Shown here piece by piece: positions 8,127 through 18,796 of a stretch of 64,000 nucleotides of DNA. This stretch comes from Candidatus Babelota bacterium (GTDB taxonomy: Bacteria; Babelota; Babeliae; Babelales; RVW-14). The stretch is taken from assembly GCA_013289515.1 (NCBI GenBank), contig JABCZU010000001.1:37315-101314 (forward strand). Direction: 5' to 3'. The notes below the pieces were generated by a model that was not told where the DNA came from, searched no databases, and saw only the letters and a list, made by a program, of their open reading frames with translations. How positions within the stretch are numbered: position 1 is the stretch's first letter; every line of letters starts with the position of its first letter. The position numbers and the translations under genes were made by a program.

Positions 8127-9929
8127 TTATGCGGGCTCCTTGCTTTCTTCCTGATGCAAGCATGGCAATAATGCATAAATCTCTGGGCAACCCTTAGCAT
8201 AATCATATACAGTCTTACCAGCGCTATCTTTAATGCTTACGTCAGCCCCTGCATCAATGAGGAGCCTGATTGCCTGAGTTCCTACATCAATGACCTTTAC
8301 CTGTCTGGCTATCGCAGGATCTTGGTCTGGATAAAGGGAGTGCTTTTTCATAGTTTGCGCGGTAAAGAGTACGGCGAGATGTACCGCTGTAATACCAGGC
8401 TTATTGCTTGATCGCTCGTTGAGAGCAATATCATACCCTTTTTGTAGTGCTTTAAGGAATGGAACCAGTCCGCTTGGTTTTTGGACTGATAGCCTCAATA
8501 CTGCACATTGTAATGGCGTAAGCCCTTCGCGATTTTTTGCATAAAATACTGATGATTGTGGCCCAACCACTTCAATCATACGCCCAACGAGCGAGAATAA
8601 ATCTGGGGCAACCTGGTCTGGCCACAGGCTAGCTGCGTTATGAAGAGGTGTATCGCCGTCATTATTCTGGATGGGAAGATCAATGGCTGCGCCATCGCGG
8701 AGTGCATCAAGAAGGAAGTTAATGACAGCAAACGCGTTGTGCTGAATAGTGCTATCAGAATCTTTCATTCTATTAATGAGCATGTTGATGGCAGTGTTAC
8801 CCTCATCATCTTGGGCGTTAAGATTTATCTCAGGCCGGTCTTTTGCAACCTCAATAAACACATTAATTTTATCAAGATTTCCCTTAAAGCACGCGGATAA
8901 AAATGGTGATAGCCCACCTGGCACCTGCCCCTTGTTATTCGCATAACCATTAGGCCACTCGGCCTCTTCTAGGTGCTTGCGGAGTGTTTGGGGTGAAATA
9001 TACTCGGATTCAATATCCTTGTAGAGCTGTGGAGCAAATTCTTTGCTGGCCATCATCTCCTGGTATGGTAAGGGAGGTATTATATGGCTCTGCATGGTAT
9101 CATGCCACCCATTCAACCACTCAAATGGATATGCTCCCACGATATATCCCAATATTGAAGTAATCTCGCTATGCAGACTGGGGCGATAAACTGTGTGGTA
9201 TACCGTATTTCCGCCGTTATCACGCCTATTAAGAAGTTGTTTTCTGGCGCCAATGTAATCAAGAATGTTATCAGGCTTTTTGAGCAATTTTTTTGTTTCG
9301 GCATCAAGCACCTTTGTGAAGAATTCGTTTGACCCTACCCAACCAAATTCATGTGCAAAAAAGATTGCCATGTGCAAAGGAGTTGTTGTCCCTTTTTGTA
9401 CGAGCCGACGATTATCTGCGATGGCTGTGAAATTAAGCAGCGAGAGTTGTTTTTGTAGGCGCCTGATCTTATGATTTGGCCAACGCACAGTAACGCCATC
9501 ATATGTGCAACCACAATAAAGGGTCTCGTGTACTAGGCCTGCTATTTTGGTGCTCCAGTACTGCCATCGTGAAAGTGTTAATGGTTTATAATCCACAAAG
9601 ATCATGGCGCGCATTTTTTTGGAGACTAACAAAAGGGGCAGATAGTTTTGATATGCTCTCTTTAGGTTGCTGCGCGTCATGGGGATATCATCAAGGTCCC
9701 ACTCAAAGCCAACCAGATGCTGCAAGATTAAATAGGTAACATCTTTGTTGGCGTCCAAGTCAAAAAGCTTAACTGTTCTGCTTTCTGGCATACATTCGTC
9801 ATCCCTACTTCGCTCGTCCAGCTTCGTAGGGCAGGTTGGAACAAAATCATACATGGCGCCATGCAACGTTGGAGCACAGATGAGTGCAATGATCGCAAGG
9901 CATCTTGTTAACAATTTAACGTAACTCAT
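8127..9929 (-). CDS. Secreted ankyrin-repeat protein, paralog of 4631..6394
   Basis: Long near-identical stretches (SRTVKLFDLDANKDVTYLILQ.LVGF.WDLDDI) and the same architecture; carries a 33-bp in-frame repeat insertion. Confidence 0.82.
   Translation of the reverse strand: MSYVKLLTRCLAIIALICAPTLHGAMYDFVPTCPTKLDERSRDDECMPESRTVKLFDLDANKDVTYLILQHLVGFEWDLDDIPMTRSNLKRAYQNYLPLLLVSKKMRAMIFVDYKPLTLSRWQYWSTKIAGLVHETLYCGCTYDGVTVRWPNHKIRRLQKQLSLLNFTAIADNRRLVQKGTTTPLHMAIFFAHEFGWVGSNEFFTKVLDAETKKLLKKPDNILDYIGARKQLLNRRDNGGNTVYHTVYRPSLHSEITSILGYIVGAYPFEWLNGWHDTMQSHIIPPLPYQEMMASKEFAPQLYKDIESEYISPQTLRKHLEEAEWPNGYANNKGQVPGGLSPFLSACFKGNLDKINVFIEVAKDRPEINLNAQDDEGNTAINMLINRMKDSDSTIQHNAFAVINFLLDALRDGAAIDLPIQNNDGDTPLHNAASLWPDQVAPDLFSLVGRMIEVVGPQSSVFYAKNREGLTPLQCAVLRLSVQKPSGLVPFLKALQKGYDIALNERSSNKPGITAVHLAVLFTAQTMKKHSLYPDQDPAIARQVKVIDVGTQAIRLLIDAGADVSIKDSAGKTVYDYAKGCPEIYALLPCLHQEESKEPA
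9803..9835. repeat. R2 palindromic repeat inserted in-frame in the ankyrin gene
   Basis: ccctacttcgctcgtccagcttcgtagggcagg sits between cattcgtcat and ttggaacaaaatc; the paralog near 6250 has the uninterrupted junction. Confidence 0.85.
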
Positions 9930-9950
9930 CAGGCTCCTTGATTCAATTAT

Positions 9951-11075
9951 TTATTGCACCGGCGTTAACCTGTACGATCGTAGCACATCAATCAACGGCT
10001 TAATACCATCCTTAGAAAGTGTTGAGATAAAAACGTACGGATGATACGTAGCAACATCTACAGCAAGCTGCTCGCGTTGCTCTGGCGTTAATTTATCTAT
10101 TTTATTAAACACATAAATCATCGGATGGGTGACATCCAGCTCTTTGAGCGTTTCGTGCACCACATTAACCTGACTCTTCCAGGCATTATTGCTGACATCA
10201 ACGACATGGAGCAACAAGTTAGCATAATGGAGTTCTGCTAAGGTAGATTTGAAGGCAGCGATCAAATTATGCGGCAGCTGGCTGATAAAGCCGACTGTAT
10301 CAGAGATGAGTGCCTTCTTTTGGTTATCAATGTAGAGTTCGCGTGTTGTTGTATCCAACGTTGCAAAAAGCTTGTCTTCAGCAAGTACGGCGCCCTTAGC
10401 AATTCTATTGAGCAGGCTAGATTTGCCGGCGTTGGTATAGCCAATAATACAGATCAATGGAATTTTGCTATTCATCCGTTGCTTGCGTTGTACATCGCGC
10501 GCACGTTCCAGTGTCTCAAGGCGTTTCTTTGCCTGGTGTAACTTTTCAGCAAAATAACGCTTAAGCTCTTCCTTAGCCGTTTCACCAGGACCCTTGGTGC
10601 CGATAATACCTGCCTGTTGGGCAAGCTCGGTACCGCGGCCGATGATACGTGTTTTATAATAATCGACTTCAGCCATCTCTATTTGGATTTTACCTTCAGA
10701 GGTGTGAGCCGATTTTTTAAAGATTTCTAAAATAAGGCGTTGGCGATCTATAACGTTGCAGCCAATCGCATTTTCTATATTACGCTCCTGCAGTGGGCTG
10801 AGGATTACTGAGAACACCGCCTTTTCAATCCCCTGGTCTGCGACCACCTTGGTAACTTCTTCAAGCTTACCTTTGGTCAAAAACATGTTGTTATCGGGCG
10901 CCCGTAGCTTCATAAAATGCGTACTATCGTACGGTAGCCCGAGGGTGTTGACCAGGCTTAAAAATTCTTCGTAATAATATTCTGGATTGCCAATCTGGTT
11001 ATTTGGAGCATAGACGCCTACCAGTAACGTTTTAGGGTGTATTGGATCAGAAGAAGTTGCTTTTTTTGTTGCCAT
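9951..11075 (-). CDS. hflX: GTPase HflX
   Basis: LSPLQERNIENAIGCNVIDRQRLILEIFKKSAHTSEGKIQIEMA, GPGE, GYTNAGKSSLLNRI, DTVGFISQLPHNLIAAFKSTL. Confidence 0.95.
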   Translation of the reverse strand: MATKKATSSDPIHPKTLLVGVYAPNNQIGNPEYYYEEFLSLVNTLGLPYDSTHFMKLRAPDNNMFLTKGKLEEVTKVVADQGIEKAVFSVILSPLQERNIENAIGCNVIDRQRLILEIFKKSAHTSEGKIQIEMAEVDYYKTRIIGRGTELAQQAGIIGTKGPGETAKEELKRYFAEKLHQAKKRLETLERARDVQRKQRMNSKIPLICIIGYTNAGKSSLLNRIAKGAVLAEDKLFATLDTTTRELYIDNQKKALISDTVGFISQLPHNLIAAFKSTLAELHYANLLLHVVDVSNNAWKSQVNVVHETLKELDVTHPMIYVFNKIDKLTPEQREQLAVDVATYHPYVFISTLSKDGIKPLIDVLRSYRLTPVQ

Positions 11076-11255
11076 GAAGTTCCTTAGAAATAGTGTGTTA
11101 GGTGCGGCTGTATGACCTGCCTTCAGGGGCTGGCAGTTTTAAGATATATCAGTTTAAGCGTAGCTATGGTAAAAAGCAACGAGCTCTTTATCGAAAAATC
11201 GCTATGATCTTCCAATAAAGAGCTCTCGTTGTAATGTTTACATACCTATGCTTTT

Positions 11256-12149
11256 TTAGCGCGATTCATCTCCGCTATCATCACTACTATCAAAGTGCCG
11301 ACGGCTTGGTGATCTTGAGTGATTGCTGGTATAATCATTCCCATAGTAACTGTCATCATCACTATCACTAAAATAGTTACGCAGATTAGGACTTCCTGTC
11401 TGTGGCGAAGTAGTAATAGGCTGCAATGATCGAAGGGTTATGAGCCCATGGTGCTGAATGAGTGGGCGCGGAAAGTTATTGCTATTGCTGGGTGTAACCG
11501 CTTGTACTCGTGCTGGACGTATTCTATCGTTGGCTACATCGTGCTCAGGTGCAGCTTGCGTGGCACCGGTTTGCATAACATGGTTATGGCCAGTATTATG
11601 CCCATCTGTGCGAAGCGATGGAAATGACCAGTCAGTATGCTGGTTTGCGCTCAGTAGTGATCGAGATGCAACGATTGGTGACACACCTTGTGAAGGCATA
11701 CCTTGTAAAGATGCATTTGGTGGAGATGTGGTCTGTATCGGCGTGGTATTAGGGTTGATTGCCGATGGATCAAGATGCATCTGGGCAAGCCCTCTTTCAA
11801 GGATGGATAGATTATGAGCTATTCTCTCATTTAATAATGAGCCCTGGCCAGCCAGATTGTTTGATTGCTGTGGCATTGCTGCGGCTTGGCGCATTGTTGT
11901 TTGGTGTACCTGGAGCCGGCGGCCGGTTAATAACGGACTGCCAGTAAGAGCCCCTCTTCTGTTTGTACGAGGCTGTGACGCAGTGTTGATACCTCGAATA
12001 GGCATGATTGGGGAGATATCTGATGCAGGTACTCTTTGCGCAGCACGACGTAAAGGACTCTTTCTTTCGGGATAGTCTGCATGGCACAGTGGCGTAGCAC
12101 AGGTTAATGCTGTAACGATGGTTAAACATGTTTTTATAGATAACTTCAT
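11256..12149 (-). CDS. Secreted low-complexity protein of unknown function
   Basis: Probable start MKLSIKTCLTIVTALTCATPLCHA (signal peptide); Ser/Pro/Gln-rich body; acidic Ser/Asp-rich C-terminus. Confidence 0.6.
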   Translation of the reverse strand: MKLSIKTCLTIVTALTCATPLCHADYPERKSPLRRAAQRVPASDISPIMPIRGINTASQPRTNRRGALTGSPLLTGRRLQVHQTTMRQAAAMPQQSNNLAGQGSLLNERIAHNLSILERGLAQMHLDPSAINPNTTPIQTTSPPNASLQGMPSQGVSPIVASRSLLSANQHTDWSFPSLRTDGHNTGHNHVMQTGATQAAPEHDVANDRIRPARVQAVTPSNSNNFPRPLIQHHGLITLRSLQPITTSPQTGSPNLRNYFSDSDDDSYYGNDYTSNHSRSPSRRHFDSSDDSGDESR

Positions 12150-12305
12150 AGGAACCTCCAATTGGTTTTTATAGATTTTAAGCATTATGATTTTAGTCAT
12201 GGCTCAGCATAGCACGCCTGCCATTATTGTCAAATTGAATAAAAATATATAAAATGGCCAAATTACAACATGACGTTGTTGTTTTTTGATGATTTAAGGG
12301 GATAT

Positions 12306-12950
12306 TTAAGGTTTGGTGTACTCAAGAATGTGCCGGGCCGGCTTGCCATTTTGATAATAGTAACCAATATCTTTGAGCCCAAATTTGATAAGCGCCTTAT
12401 AGCTGGCCTTATTCCAGGGACGGACATGGGCAATGTAGTGGTGCGCCTCGGGGTGCAGTCTAAAATAGGTCTCGGTGATGAGGCGTAGCGCCTCCTGAAT
12501 CCGCCCGCCGCCTCGATAGGCTTCGTTCAGCCAGCAGCCCAATTGGCCGGGGTCAACGTCATTTTTTTCTCGAATTTCAATCGAGCCAATAAAATTATTA
12601 TCTTTATTATCAAAAATGCAGTAGAGCAGCATTTTGCCATCCTTGGCCTTTTGCATCTCCTCTTGCAGGTAACGAATGGTATAGCCAAGCGTTATGACCT
12701 CAGGGAACTCAAGGTTCTTGCGGACATTAGCCGAGAAGCTATTGTGATGGTCAATAAAAAGATTTTCGGTCAGCGGCCTGAGCGTTATAACCTTGCCTTT
12801 AAGCTCTGCTGGCGGAGCAAGAAGGACGCTGCTATCAGAAGGCTGTCCTACATGGCGATAACTGCTGTAACCAATAGCTATTGCTGCTATAACAGCACTA
12901 ATAACCAATAGTTTTTTATAATTATTTTTTAACAATGATTGCTTATTCAT
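12306..12950 (-). CDS. GNAT N-acetyltransferase with N-terminal membrane anchor
   Basis: TM segment KKLLVISAVIAAIAIGYSSY, then ITLRPLTENLF...FIGSIEIREKNDVDPGQLGCWLNEAYRGGGRIQEALRLI..NKASYKALIKFGLKDIGYY. Start taken at the internal Met. Confidence 0.75.
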   Translation of the reverse strand: MNKQSLLKNNYKKLLVISAVIAAIAIGYSSYRHVGQPSDSSVLLAPPAELKGKVITLRPLTENLFIDHHNSFSANVRKNLEFPEVITLGYTIRYLQEEMQKAKDGKMLLYCIFDNKDNNFIGSIEIREKNDVDPGQLGCWLNEAYRGGGRIQEALRLITETYFRLHPEAHHYIAHVRPWNKASYKALIKFGLKDIGYYYQNGKPARHILEYTKP

Positions 12951-13089
12951 ATCCAGTGCTCCTAATTTTATACCAAAATCCGTGGGTAGCTTACCACAGT
13001 TGTCTATAGGTGGCAAAATAATCTTGTATCTCTGTACACCAATTATGACAATTAGTTTGCATATCTGTCAATATTATTGTTGGTGATCC

Positions 13090-14595
13090 CTACAACGGCA
13101 TGTTGCCGTGCTTGCGCGTGGGGTGCCGCTCAACCTTATCGCGCATCACGGATAAGGCCTGAATGAGGTATTGGCGTGTTTCAGCCGGCTGGATGATGGC
13201 ATCAATATAGCCGTATTCTGCCGCAATAAAGGGGTTGAGGAACTGTTCAGCATATTCCTGCTCAAGGTCTTGCTGTACTGCATGCCGCTCGTCGTCCGGC
13301 ATGCGGGCCAGGTGCTTGCCATGCATAATCGTGACGGCAGCCTTTGCACCAAGGACGGCAATATGGGTGTCTGGCCACGCATAATTGATATCAGCCCCCA
13401 TCTCTTTGCTGCCCATGACAATGTAGGCCCCGCCAAACGCCTTGCGTAGAATAAGCGTTATCTTCGGCACGCTGGCGGTGGCATAGGCGTACAGTAACTT
13501 GGCGCCATGGCGAATAATGCCGTTATGTTCCTGCTCAATGCCTGGCAAAAAGCCGGGCGTATCGACCAAGGTGATAATAGGGACGCCAAAACTGTCGCAG
13601 CATTGCACAAAGCGCGCTGCTTTGCATGACGCATCAATATCGATGGTTCCGGCTTTGTGCAGTGGCTGATTAGCAACAATACCGACGGTGTTACCGGCCA
13701 TACGTGCAAAACCGATGACAATATTAGGTGCAAAATGCTCTTGCAGTTGAAAAAAGCTTGCGTCATCAACGATAGCACCAATGACGGTGATAACATTATA
13801 GGCCTGCTGCTTGTTGCTAGGCACAAGTGATGCCAGGTTGCTGCTTGCCTGCTCTGCTGTGCTGAGTATAGCAACTGGTAGCTCATCACAGTACGAACTT
13901 GGCAAGAAGGCAAGAAGCTGTTTGACGGTGGTAAAGCATGCATCCTCCGTTGGGCTTATTAAATGGGCAACGCCTGACGCTGCTGCATGGACCTGTGCGC
14001 CACCAAGCGCCTCTTTGGTAATCGTCTGATGCATAACCTCCTGAATCACCTGTGGGCCGGTAATGAACATTTGGCTAATCTGTTCAACCATGATGACAAA
14101 ATCTGTTAGAGCAGGTGAATAGACGGCGCCACCGGCGCATGGTCCAAGGATTAGAGAAATTTGTGGTATGACGCCAGAGTACTGGGCATTGCGTTTAAAA
14201 ATGCTCCCATAGCCGGCAAGTGCGTGAATACCCTGGTCAATGCGGGCGCCGCCAGAATCGATCATGCCGATGATGGGGCAACCAACGGCAGCCGCCTTAT
14301 CCATTATTTTACAAATTTTTTCTGCATGTCGTTTATCAAGGGAGCCACCTTTGATGGTAAAATCCTGTGCATATATAGCGACCTGACGACCATCGATGGT
14401 ACCAAAACCGGTAATGACGGCAGAGGTTGCTTGACGGTCAAATTCGATAAAACTTTCAGGATCCAGCAGCAGATTAAGGCGCTCCAGCGCAGTATATTTG
14501 CCGCTAGCATGTTGACGTGCTACCTTGTCCTGGGTACCTTCACCAAGACCATGATCATTGCGAATAAGCCATGCATCATACAATTGAAGATTCAT
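13090..14595 (-). CDS. Acyl-CoA carboxylase carboxyltransferase subunit (propionyl-CoA carboxylase beta / methylmalonyl-CoA decarboxylase alpha type)
   Basis: ARQHASGKYTALERLNLLLDPESFIEFD, IDSGGARIDQGIHALAGYGSIF, GPCAGGAVYSPALTDF, TPGFLPGIEQEHNGIIRHGAKLLYAYA. Confidence 0.92.
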   Translation of the reverse strand: MNLQLYDAWLIRNDHGLGEGTQDKVARQHASGKYTALERLNLLLDPESFIEFDRQATSAVITGFGTIDGRQVAIYAQDFTIKGGSLDKRHAEKICKIMDKAAAVGCPIIGMIDSGGARIDQGIHALAGYGSIFKRNAQYSGVIPQISLILGPCAGGAVYSPALTDFVIMVEQISQMFITGPQVIQEVMHQTITKEALGGAQVHAAASGVAHLISPTEDACFTTVKQLLAFLPSSYCDELPVAILSTAEQASSNLASLVPSNKQQAYNVITVIGAIVDDASFFQLQEHFAPNIVIGFARMAGNTVGIVANQPLHKAGTIDIDASCKAARFVQCCDSFGVPIITLVDTPGFLPGIEQEHNGIIRHGAKLLYAYATASVPKITLILRKAFGGAYIVMGSKEMGADINYAWPDTHIAVLGAKAAVTIMHGKHLARMPDDERHAVQQDLEQEYAEQFLNPFIAAEYGYIDAIIQPAETRQYLIQALSVMRDKVERHPTRKHGNMPL

Positions 14596-14778
14596 CGTTT
14601 CAAACCCTAGGATAGTGGCTTGTCGAAAATTTTTTATTATTCATATGTGCTTGCGTCTTTACAAGCAGGCCGCGCGTAGTATAACATAGGGAGGAATCAT
14701 TTCAAGAATAAAGAGAACATGTTTTGAAGAAGTAGTAATAGGTGCTTTTAGACGATTGATTGCTAAAAAGGGGAAGAG

Positions 14779-15333
14779 ATGGAACGACAGCAGGGCCAAA
14801 AAGAAAAAAGTATTGCGTGGTTTAAGCTTGCTGATCTTATTGCACGAGGAGAGCGTGAAAAAGCGCTGAGTGTGTTTAGGCTTTTATCGCATTCTCTAAC
14901 TGACCGAGCGTATGCACTGCAGGTAGAAGGTGACATTTTGTGGCACATGAATGATCAATCTTTTCAAGAAAAATATAAACAGGCGGCTTTTTTGTATCAA
15001 AAAGAGTTACGCTGGGTTAATGCAATTGCTCTGTATGAGCATCTTTTAACCGAGCATCCTGATGCACCCGATGTTTTGATGGGACTGATATTTTTTTATG
15101 CAATGATTGATTGGCGAGAGAAGTGCCAGCAGTCATTTGATCGTGCGTATGATCTTTTTCAAAAAAAAATAATTGATGAAGCTGCTATAGAAAAAACGGT
15201 CAAAGAGCTGGTGAACCATGCACTGACTACACAGCACGATGAGAAAAAGGCGTGGTTGCGCCAATGGCTTAGCCAGCTGCCAGCAGCACTACCACTGCCT
15301 GCTCATTTTATAGATGCGGTGCGTGTTCTCTAA
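14779..15333 (+). CDS. TPR-like helical protein of unknown function
   Basis: Intact ORF; helical-repeat-like AAFLYQKELRWVNAIALYEHLLTEHPDAPDVLMGLIFFY. Confidence 0.55.
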   Translation: MERQQGQKEKSIAWFKLADLIARGEREKALSVFRLLSHSLTDRAYALQVEGDILWHMNDQSFQEKYKQAAFLYQKELRWVNAIALYEHLLTEHPDAPDVLMGLIFFYAMIDWREKCQQSFDRAYDLFQKKIIDEAAIEKTVKELVNHALTTQHDEKKAWLRQWLSQLPAALPLPAHFIDAVRVL

Positions 15334-15347
15334 ATGTTATCTTATCG

Positions 15348-15707
15348 TTAAAAACCAAAGGTCCGAAAAGTTAGTGCAGTAACAGCCATGATCGCACCTG
15401 CTGTTAATCCCATTTCGATAGCCCATGCTATTGGCTCACTGTGTACAATTGTGTAAGCAATATTGCCCACTTGTGCACGTATCGATTGATCATCCTCTTC
15501 ATCATTAGCAATAATGATTTGTTGCAATCCTAAGCCCCTTTGTAGCTTTATTGGGCCATAACGCCTTGTCTCTTCAATTTTAAAAAGACCATATTTTGCC
15601 CTTGGCGCTTGATGCTTTGCTTGTGGTGATTGTTCTTGCATGGCATATGATGACTGAGCCGTTAGGCCTATAATCATACAGGCGGTGATTATTAAACGTG
15701 TAATCAT
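15348..15707 (-). CDS. Small secreted/membrane protein of unknown function
   Basis: Signal peptide MITRLIITACMIIGLTAQSSYA and C-terminal hydrophobic helix. Confidence 0.5.
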   Translation of the reverse strand: MITRLIITACMIIGLTAQSSYAMQEQSPQAKHQAPRAKYGLFKIEETRRYGPIKLQRGLGLQQIIIANDEEDDQSIRAQVGNIAYTIVHSEPIAWAIEMGLTAGAIMAVTALTFRTFGF

Positions 15708-15968
15708 AGTATTTCCTCCATTTTATTTTTAATACATAAACACTTATTGTCTTCAGTATGACCAGGCTTATTTAAAATTCAAATTGGAGTTAAAAAGTTG
15801 CAAAAAATGCGTTTTATGTTGAATATACCAATTAAAAAACCTTGTTTTAAGCCTTAGACTAAACATAATTCCCCTCTAGGATAAAAACAGAACACAAAAT
15901 TATGAGATGTATTATTGACCTTGTCCTTCTACACCGTCATCCTCACGAAAGCCCAGGTAATAAACAAT

Positions 15969-16013
15969 AAAAACCGCCTTACACACCATGAATGGTGTGT
16001 AAGGCGGTTTTTA
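15969..16013 (-). terminator. Rho-independent terminator downstream of lon (likely bidirectional)
   Basis: aaaaaccgccttacacacca tgaa tggtgtgtaaggcggttttt: about 15-bp perfect stem, A/T flanks. Confidence 0.9.
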
Positions 16014-16031
16014 ACTAAATAAGCAATCAGC

Positions 16032-18470
16032 CTATTTTGCTTTCTTATTTTTTGCAGCAGCCTTCTTTTTTTTTGCTGCAGCCGCCTTCTTCTTGGCAGC
16101 GGCCTCAGTGCTCTTTGTATGCGGTACTATGTAATCTTTAGTCAGCGCTTCCTTGAGCACTTCGTCCATATGCTCAACATAGACAATCTTAAGGTCTTTA
16201 TCTAGTTCTTTTTCAAACTCTTTAACATCCTTTGCATTGCTCTTAGGAACAATGACATTAGTAATGCCAAAGCGCGTCGCAGCTAGCAGCTTCTCTTTAA
16301 GACCACCAATCTGCAGTACACGCCCCTGCAACGTAACTTCACCGGTCATGGCAAGATTACGACGGATAGGAATCTGTGTTAAGGCTGAAGTAATAGCAAC
16401 TGCCATGGTAATACCGGCCGATGGACCGTCCTTTGGGATAGCACCCTCAGGAATGTGAACGTGAATATCCATATCGGAATAAAAGCCTTCTTTAAGCCCA
16501 AAGTCCTTTGCTCGTGAGCGAATGTAACTCATCGCAGCCTGGGCCGATTCTTGCATCACCTCACCAAGTTGCCCGGTAAGCGTCAAGCCGCCCTTACCCT
16601 TCATAATGGTCACTTCAATATCAAGCAAGTCGCCACCAACTTCTGTCCAGGCAAGTCCGGTAGCAAGGCCAACGGAATCGTTATTTTTGCGATCATCTCT
16701 ACGAAAAATCGGTGCACCAAGCCACTCTTCAACAAGTGCATCGGTAACAGTAACCTGCTTTACCACCTTGCTCTGAAGAATCTCTAAAATGCTTTTACGC
16801 AATAATTTTGCAAGTACACGTTCCAACTGACGTACGCCAGCCTCCTTCGTGTACTCCTCAATAACATGCTCAAGCACTGGTTTTGACAGCACCACTTTAT
16901 TGTCTTGTAATGCATATTCTATGAACAGCTTTGGCAATAAGAACTGCTGGGCAATTTCAAGCTTTTCTGGCTCGGTATAACCGGATAGTTGGATAATCTC
17001 CATACGATCCAGCAGCGGATATGGAATATTATCCACCACGTTGGCCGTCGTGATAAACATCACACGAGAAAGGTCATACTCTACTTCAAAGAAGTGATCG
17101 GTAAATCCTTTGTTTTGTTCTGGATCAAGCACTTCAAGCAGTGCTGATGCCGGGTCGCCCCTAAAGTCCATGGACATTTTATCAATTTCATCAAGCAGCA
17201 TGACCGGATTAACTACCTTGGCCCTTTTCATGGCCTGAATGATCTTACCGGGCATTGCACCAATGTAGGTTCTACGGTGCCCACGAATCTCGGCCTCATC
17301 ACGCACACCACCAAGTGAAATGCGAATTAATGGTCGCTCTAATGAATCAGCAATAGACTGAGCCAGCGAGGTCTTACCGACACCTGGAGGGCCGGCTAAA
17401 CAGATAATTGGTGCACGCTTAAGGTTTTCGCCCGCATATTTTTTAGCCGCCAAAAACTCAACAATGCGTTCTTTGGCCTTTTTCATGCCGGCGTGTGAAG
17501 AATTTAAAATTTTCTCTGCATCTTGCATGCTGATGGTATCTTTTGTTGCTTTTTGCCATGGTACTGATAAGAGCCAATCAACATAATTTCTGCTTACTGC
17601 CGCCTCTGGCGATGTTGGCTGCATCTGCTCGAGCCTGTGCAGCTCAGCATCAACCTTTTCCAGCGCCTCTTGCGACAATCTAAGCTTTTTGGCACGCTTG
17701 GCCAACTCATTAATCTCTTGCTGATAATCTTCACGACCAAGCTCACGCTGAATAGCGCGCATCTGTTCAGTTAAATAATAATCTTTTTGGTGCTTTTCAA
17801 CCTGACTTTGTACGCGCTTGCGGATGTTTTTCTCAGCCTTTAAAATTTCTATTTCGTTTTGTAGCAGGGAGCATAGGAAGAGTGCTCGCTCCTTTAATGG
17901 AACCATTTCTAAAATTTCTTGGCGCTGGAGAAAATCAACGTGCATCTGCACCGCAACCGTATCTGCCAAATAATCAATATCCTCAAGCCCTCTAAAAAGG
18001 CCCAAAACATCGGTTGATACCTTTTCGCTCAACGTGACATACTCTTTGAACATATCAAAGAGATTGCGCCACAGAGCAGTATTTTCTGGGGTTGCATCTA
18101 GTTGGTCCGGAATTAAATCCTCGGCAACAACCGACATGAAGGTATCGGTCTGTTTGACCTCTAGCACGCGTGATCGCGTTAGACCTTCAACTAAAATCTT
18201 TAATGTACCGTTTGGCATACGCGCAACCTGCAGAATAAGCGCACGCGTACCAAAATGGTAAATATCATTGGGCGTTGGATTCTCTGTATCTATTGATCTT
18301 TGCGCAGTAACAAAAAGCTCCTTATTATGTCGCATAGCTGCTTCAACAGCGTGAATAGATACTTCACGGCCAACGACAACAGGAATGATGCTTTTAGGTA
18401 GCGCAACGAGATTTTTGAGAGGGAGTACTGGTAACAGTACAGGCTCTCCCTTTGTGTATTTTTCGTTCAT
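16032..18470 (-). CDS. lon: ATP-dependent protease Lon with Ala/Lys-rich C-terminal tail
   Basis: [91 protein letters not shown] catalytic Ser. Confidence 0.97.
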   Translation of the reverse strand: MNEKYTKGEPVLLPVLPLKNLVALPKSIIPVVVGREVSIHAVEAAMRHNKELFVTAQRSIDTENPTPNDIYHFGTRALILQVARMPNGTLKILVEGLTRSRVLEVKQTDTFMSVVAEDLIPDQLDATPENTALWRNLFDMFKEYVTLSEKVSTDVLGLFRGLEDIDYLADTVAVQMHVDFLQRQEILEMVPLKERALFLCSLLQNEIEILKAEKNIRKRVQSQVEKHQKDYYLTEQMRAIQRELGREDYQQEINELAKRAKKLRLSQEALEKVDAELHRLEQMQPTSPEAAVSRNYVDWLLSVPWQKATKDTISMQDAEKILNSSHAGMKKAKERIVEFLAAKKYAGENLKRAPIICLAGPPGVGKTSLAQSIADSLERPLIRISLGGVRDEAEIRGHRRTYIGAMPGKIIQAMKRAKVVNPVMLLDEIDKMSMDFRGDPASALLEVLDPEQNKGFTDHFFEVEYDLSRVMFITTANVVDNIPYPLLDRMEIIQLSGYTEPEKLEIAQQFLLPKLFIEYALQDNKVVLSKPVLEHVIEEYTKEAGVRQLERVLAKLLRKSILEILQSKVVKQVTVTDALVEEWLGAPIFRRDDRKNNDSVGLATGLAWTEVGGDLLDIEVTIMKGKGGLTLTGQLGEVMQESAQAAMSYIRSRAKDFGLKEGFYSDMDIHVHIPEGAIPKDGPSAGITMAVAITSALTQIPIRRNLAMTGEVTLQGRVLQIGGLKEKLLAATRFGITNVIVPKSNAKDVKEFEKELDKDLKIVYVEHMDEVLKEALTKDYIVPHTKSTEAAAKKKAAAAKKKKAAAKNKKAK

Positions 18471-18796
18471 AACGCTCTTATATATAGTAAAATAAGGTTT
18501 TAAGATAAATTTTTATTTAAAAGGCAAGATCTACTATAGAATACCAGTATTATACAATAAATAAAGGTGGAAATATGATACCTAGCCGTCATTCACGTCT
18601 TTTGAGTATAGATTGACTTTTTGGCACACAAACGTATACTTCACCTTACCCTCTATTACCTATAGAAAAAGCAACGAAAAACAAGGCCAATTGGGCACTT
18701 TTTTCTGTCTTTGTGCTGTGCGCTATGCTATGGATATAGACGTATTGGGATACACTAAAATTCATACTATAAATTTAAAAACTTTGTGGAGAGTTT

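Noticed and set aside
13458-13943. 161-aa ORF overlapping the carboxyltransferase
   Set aside because: Alternative frame of a clearly coding gene; no recognisable domain.
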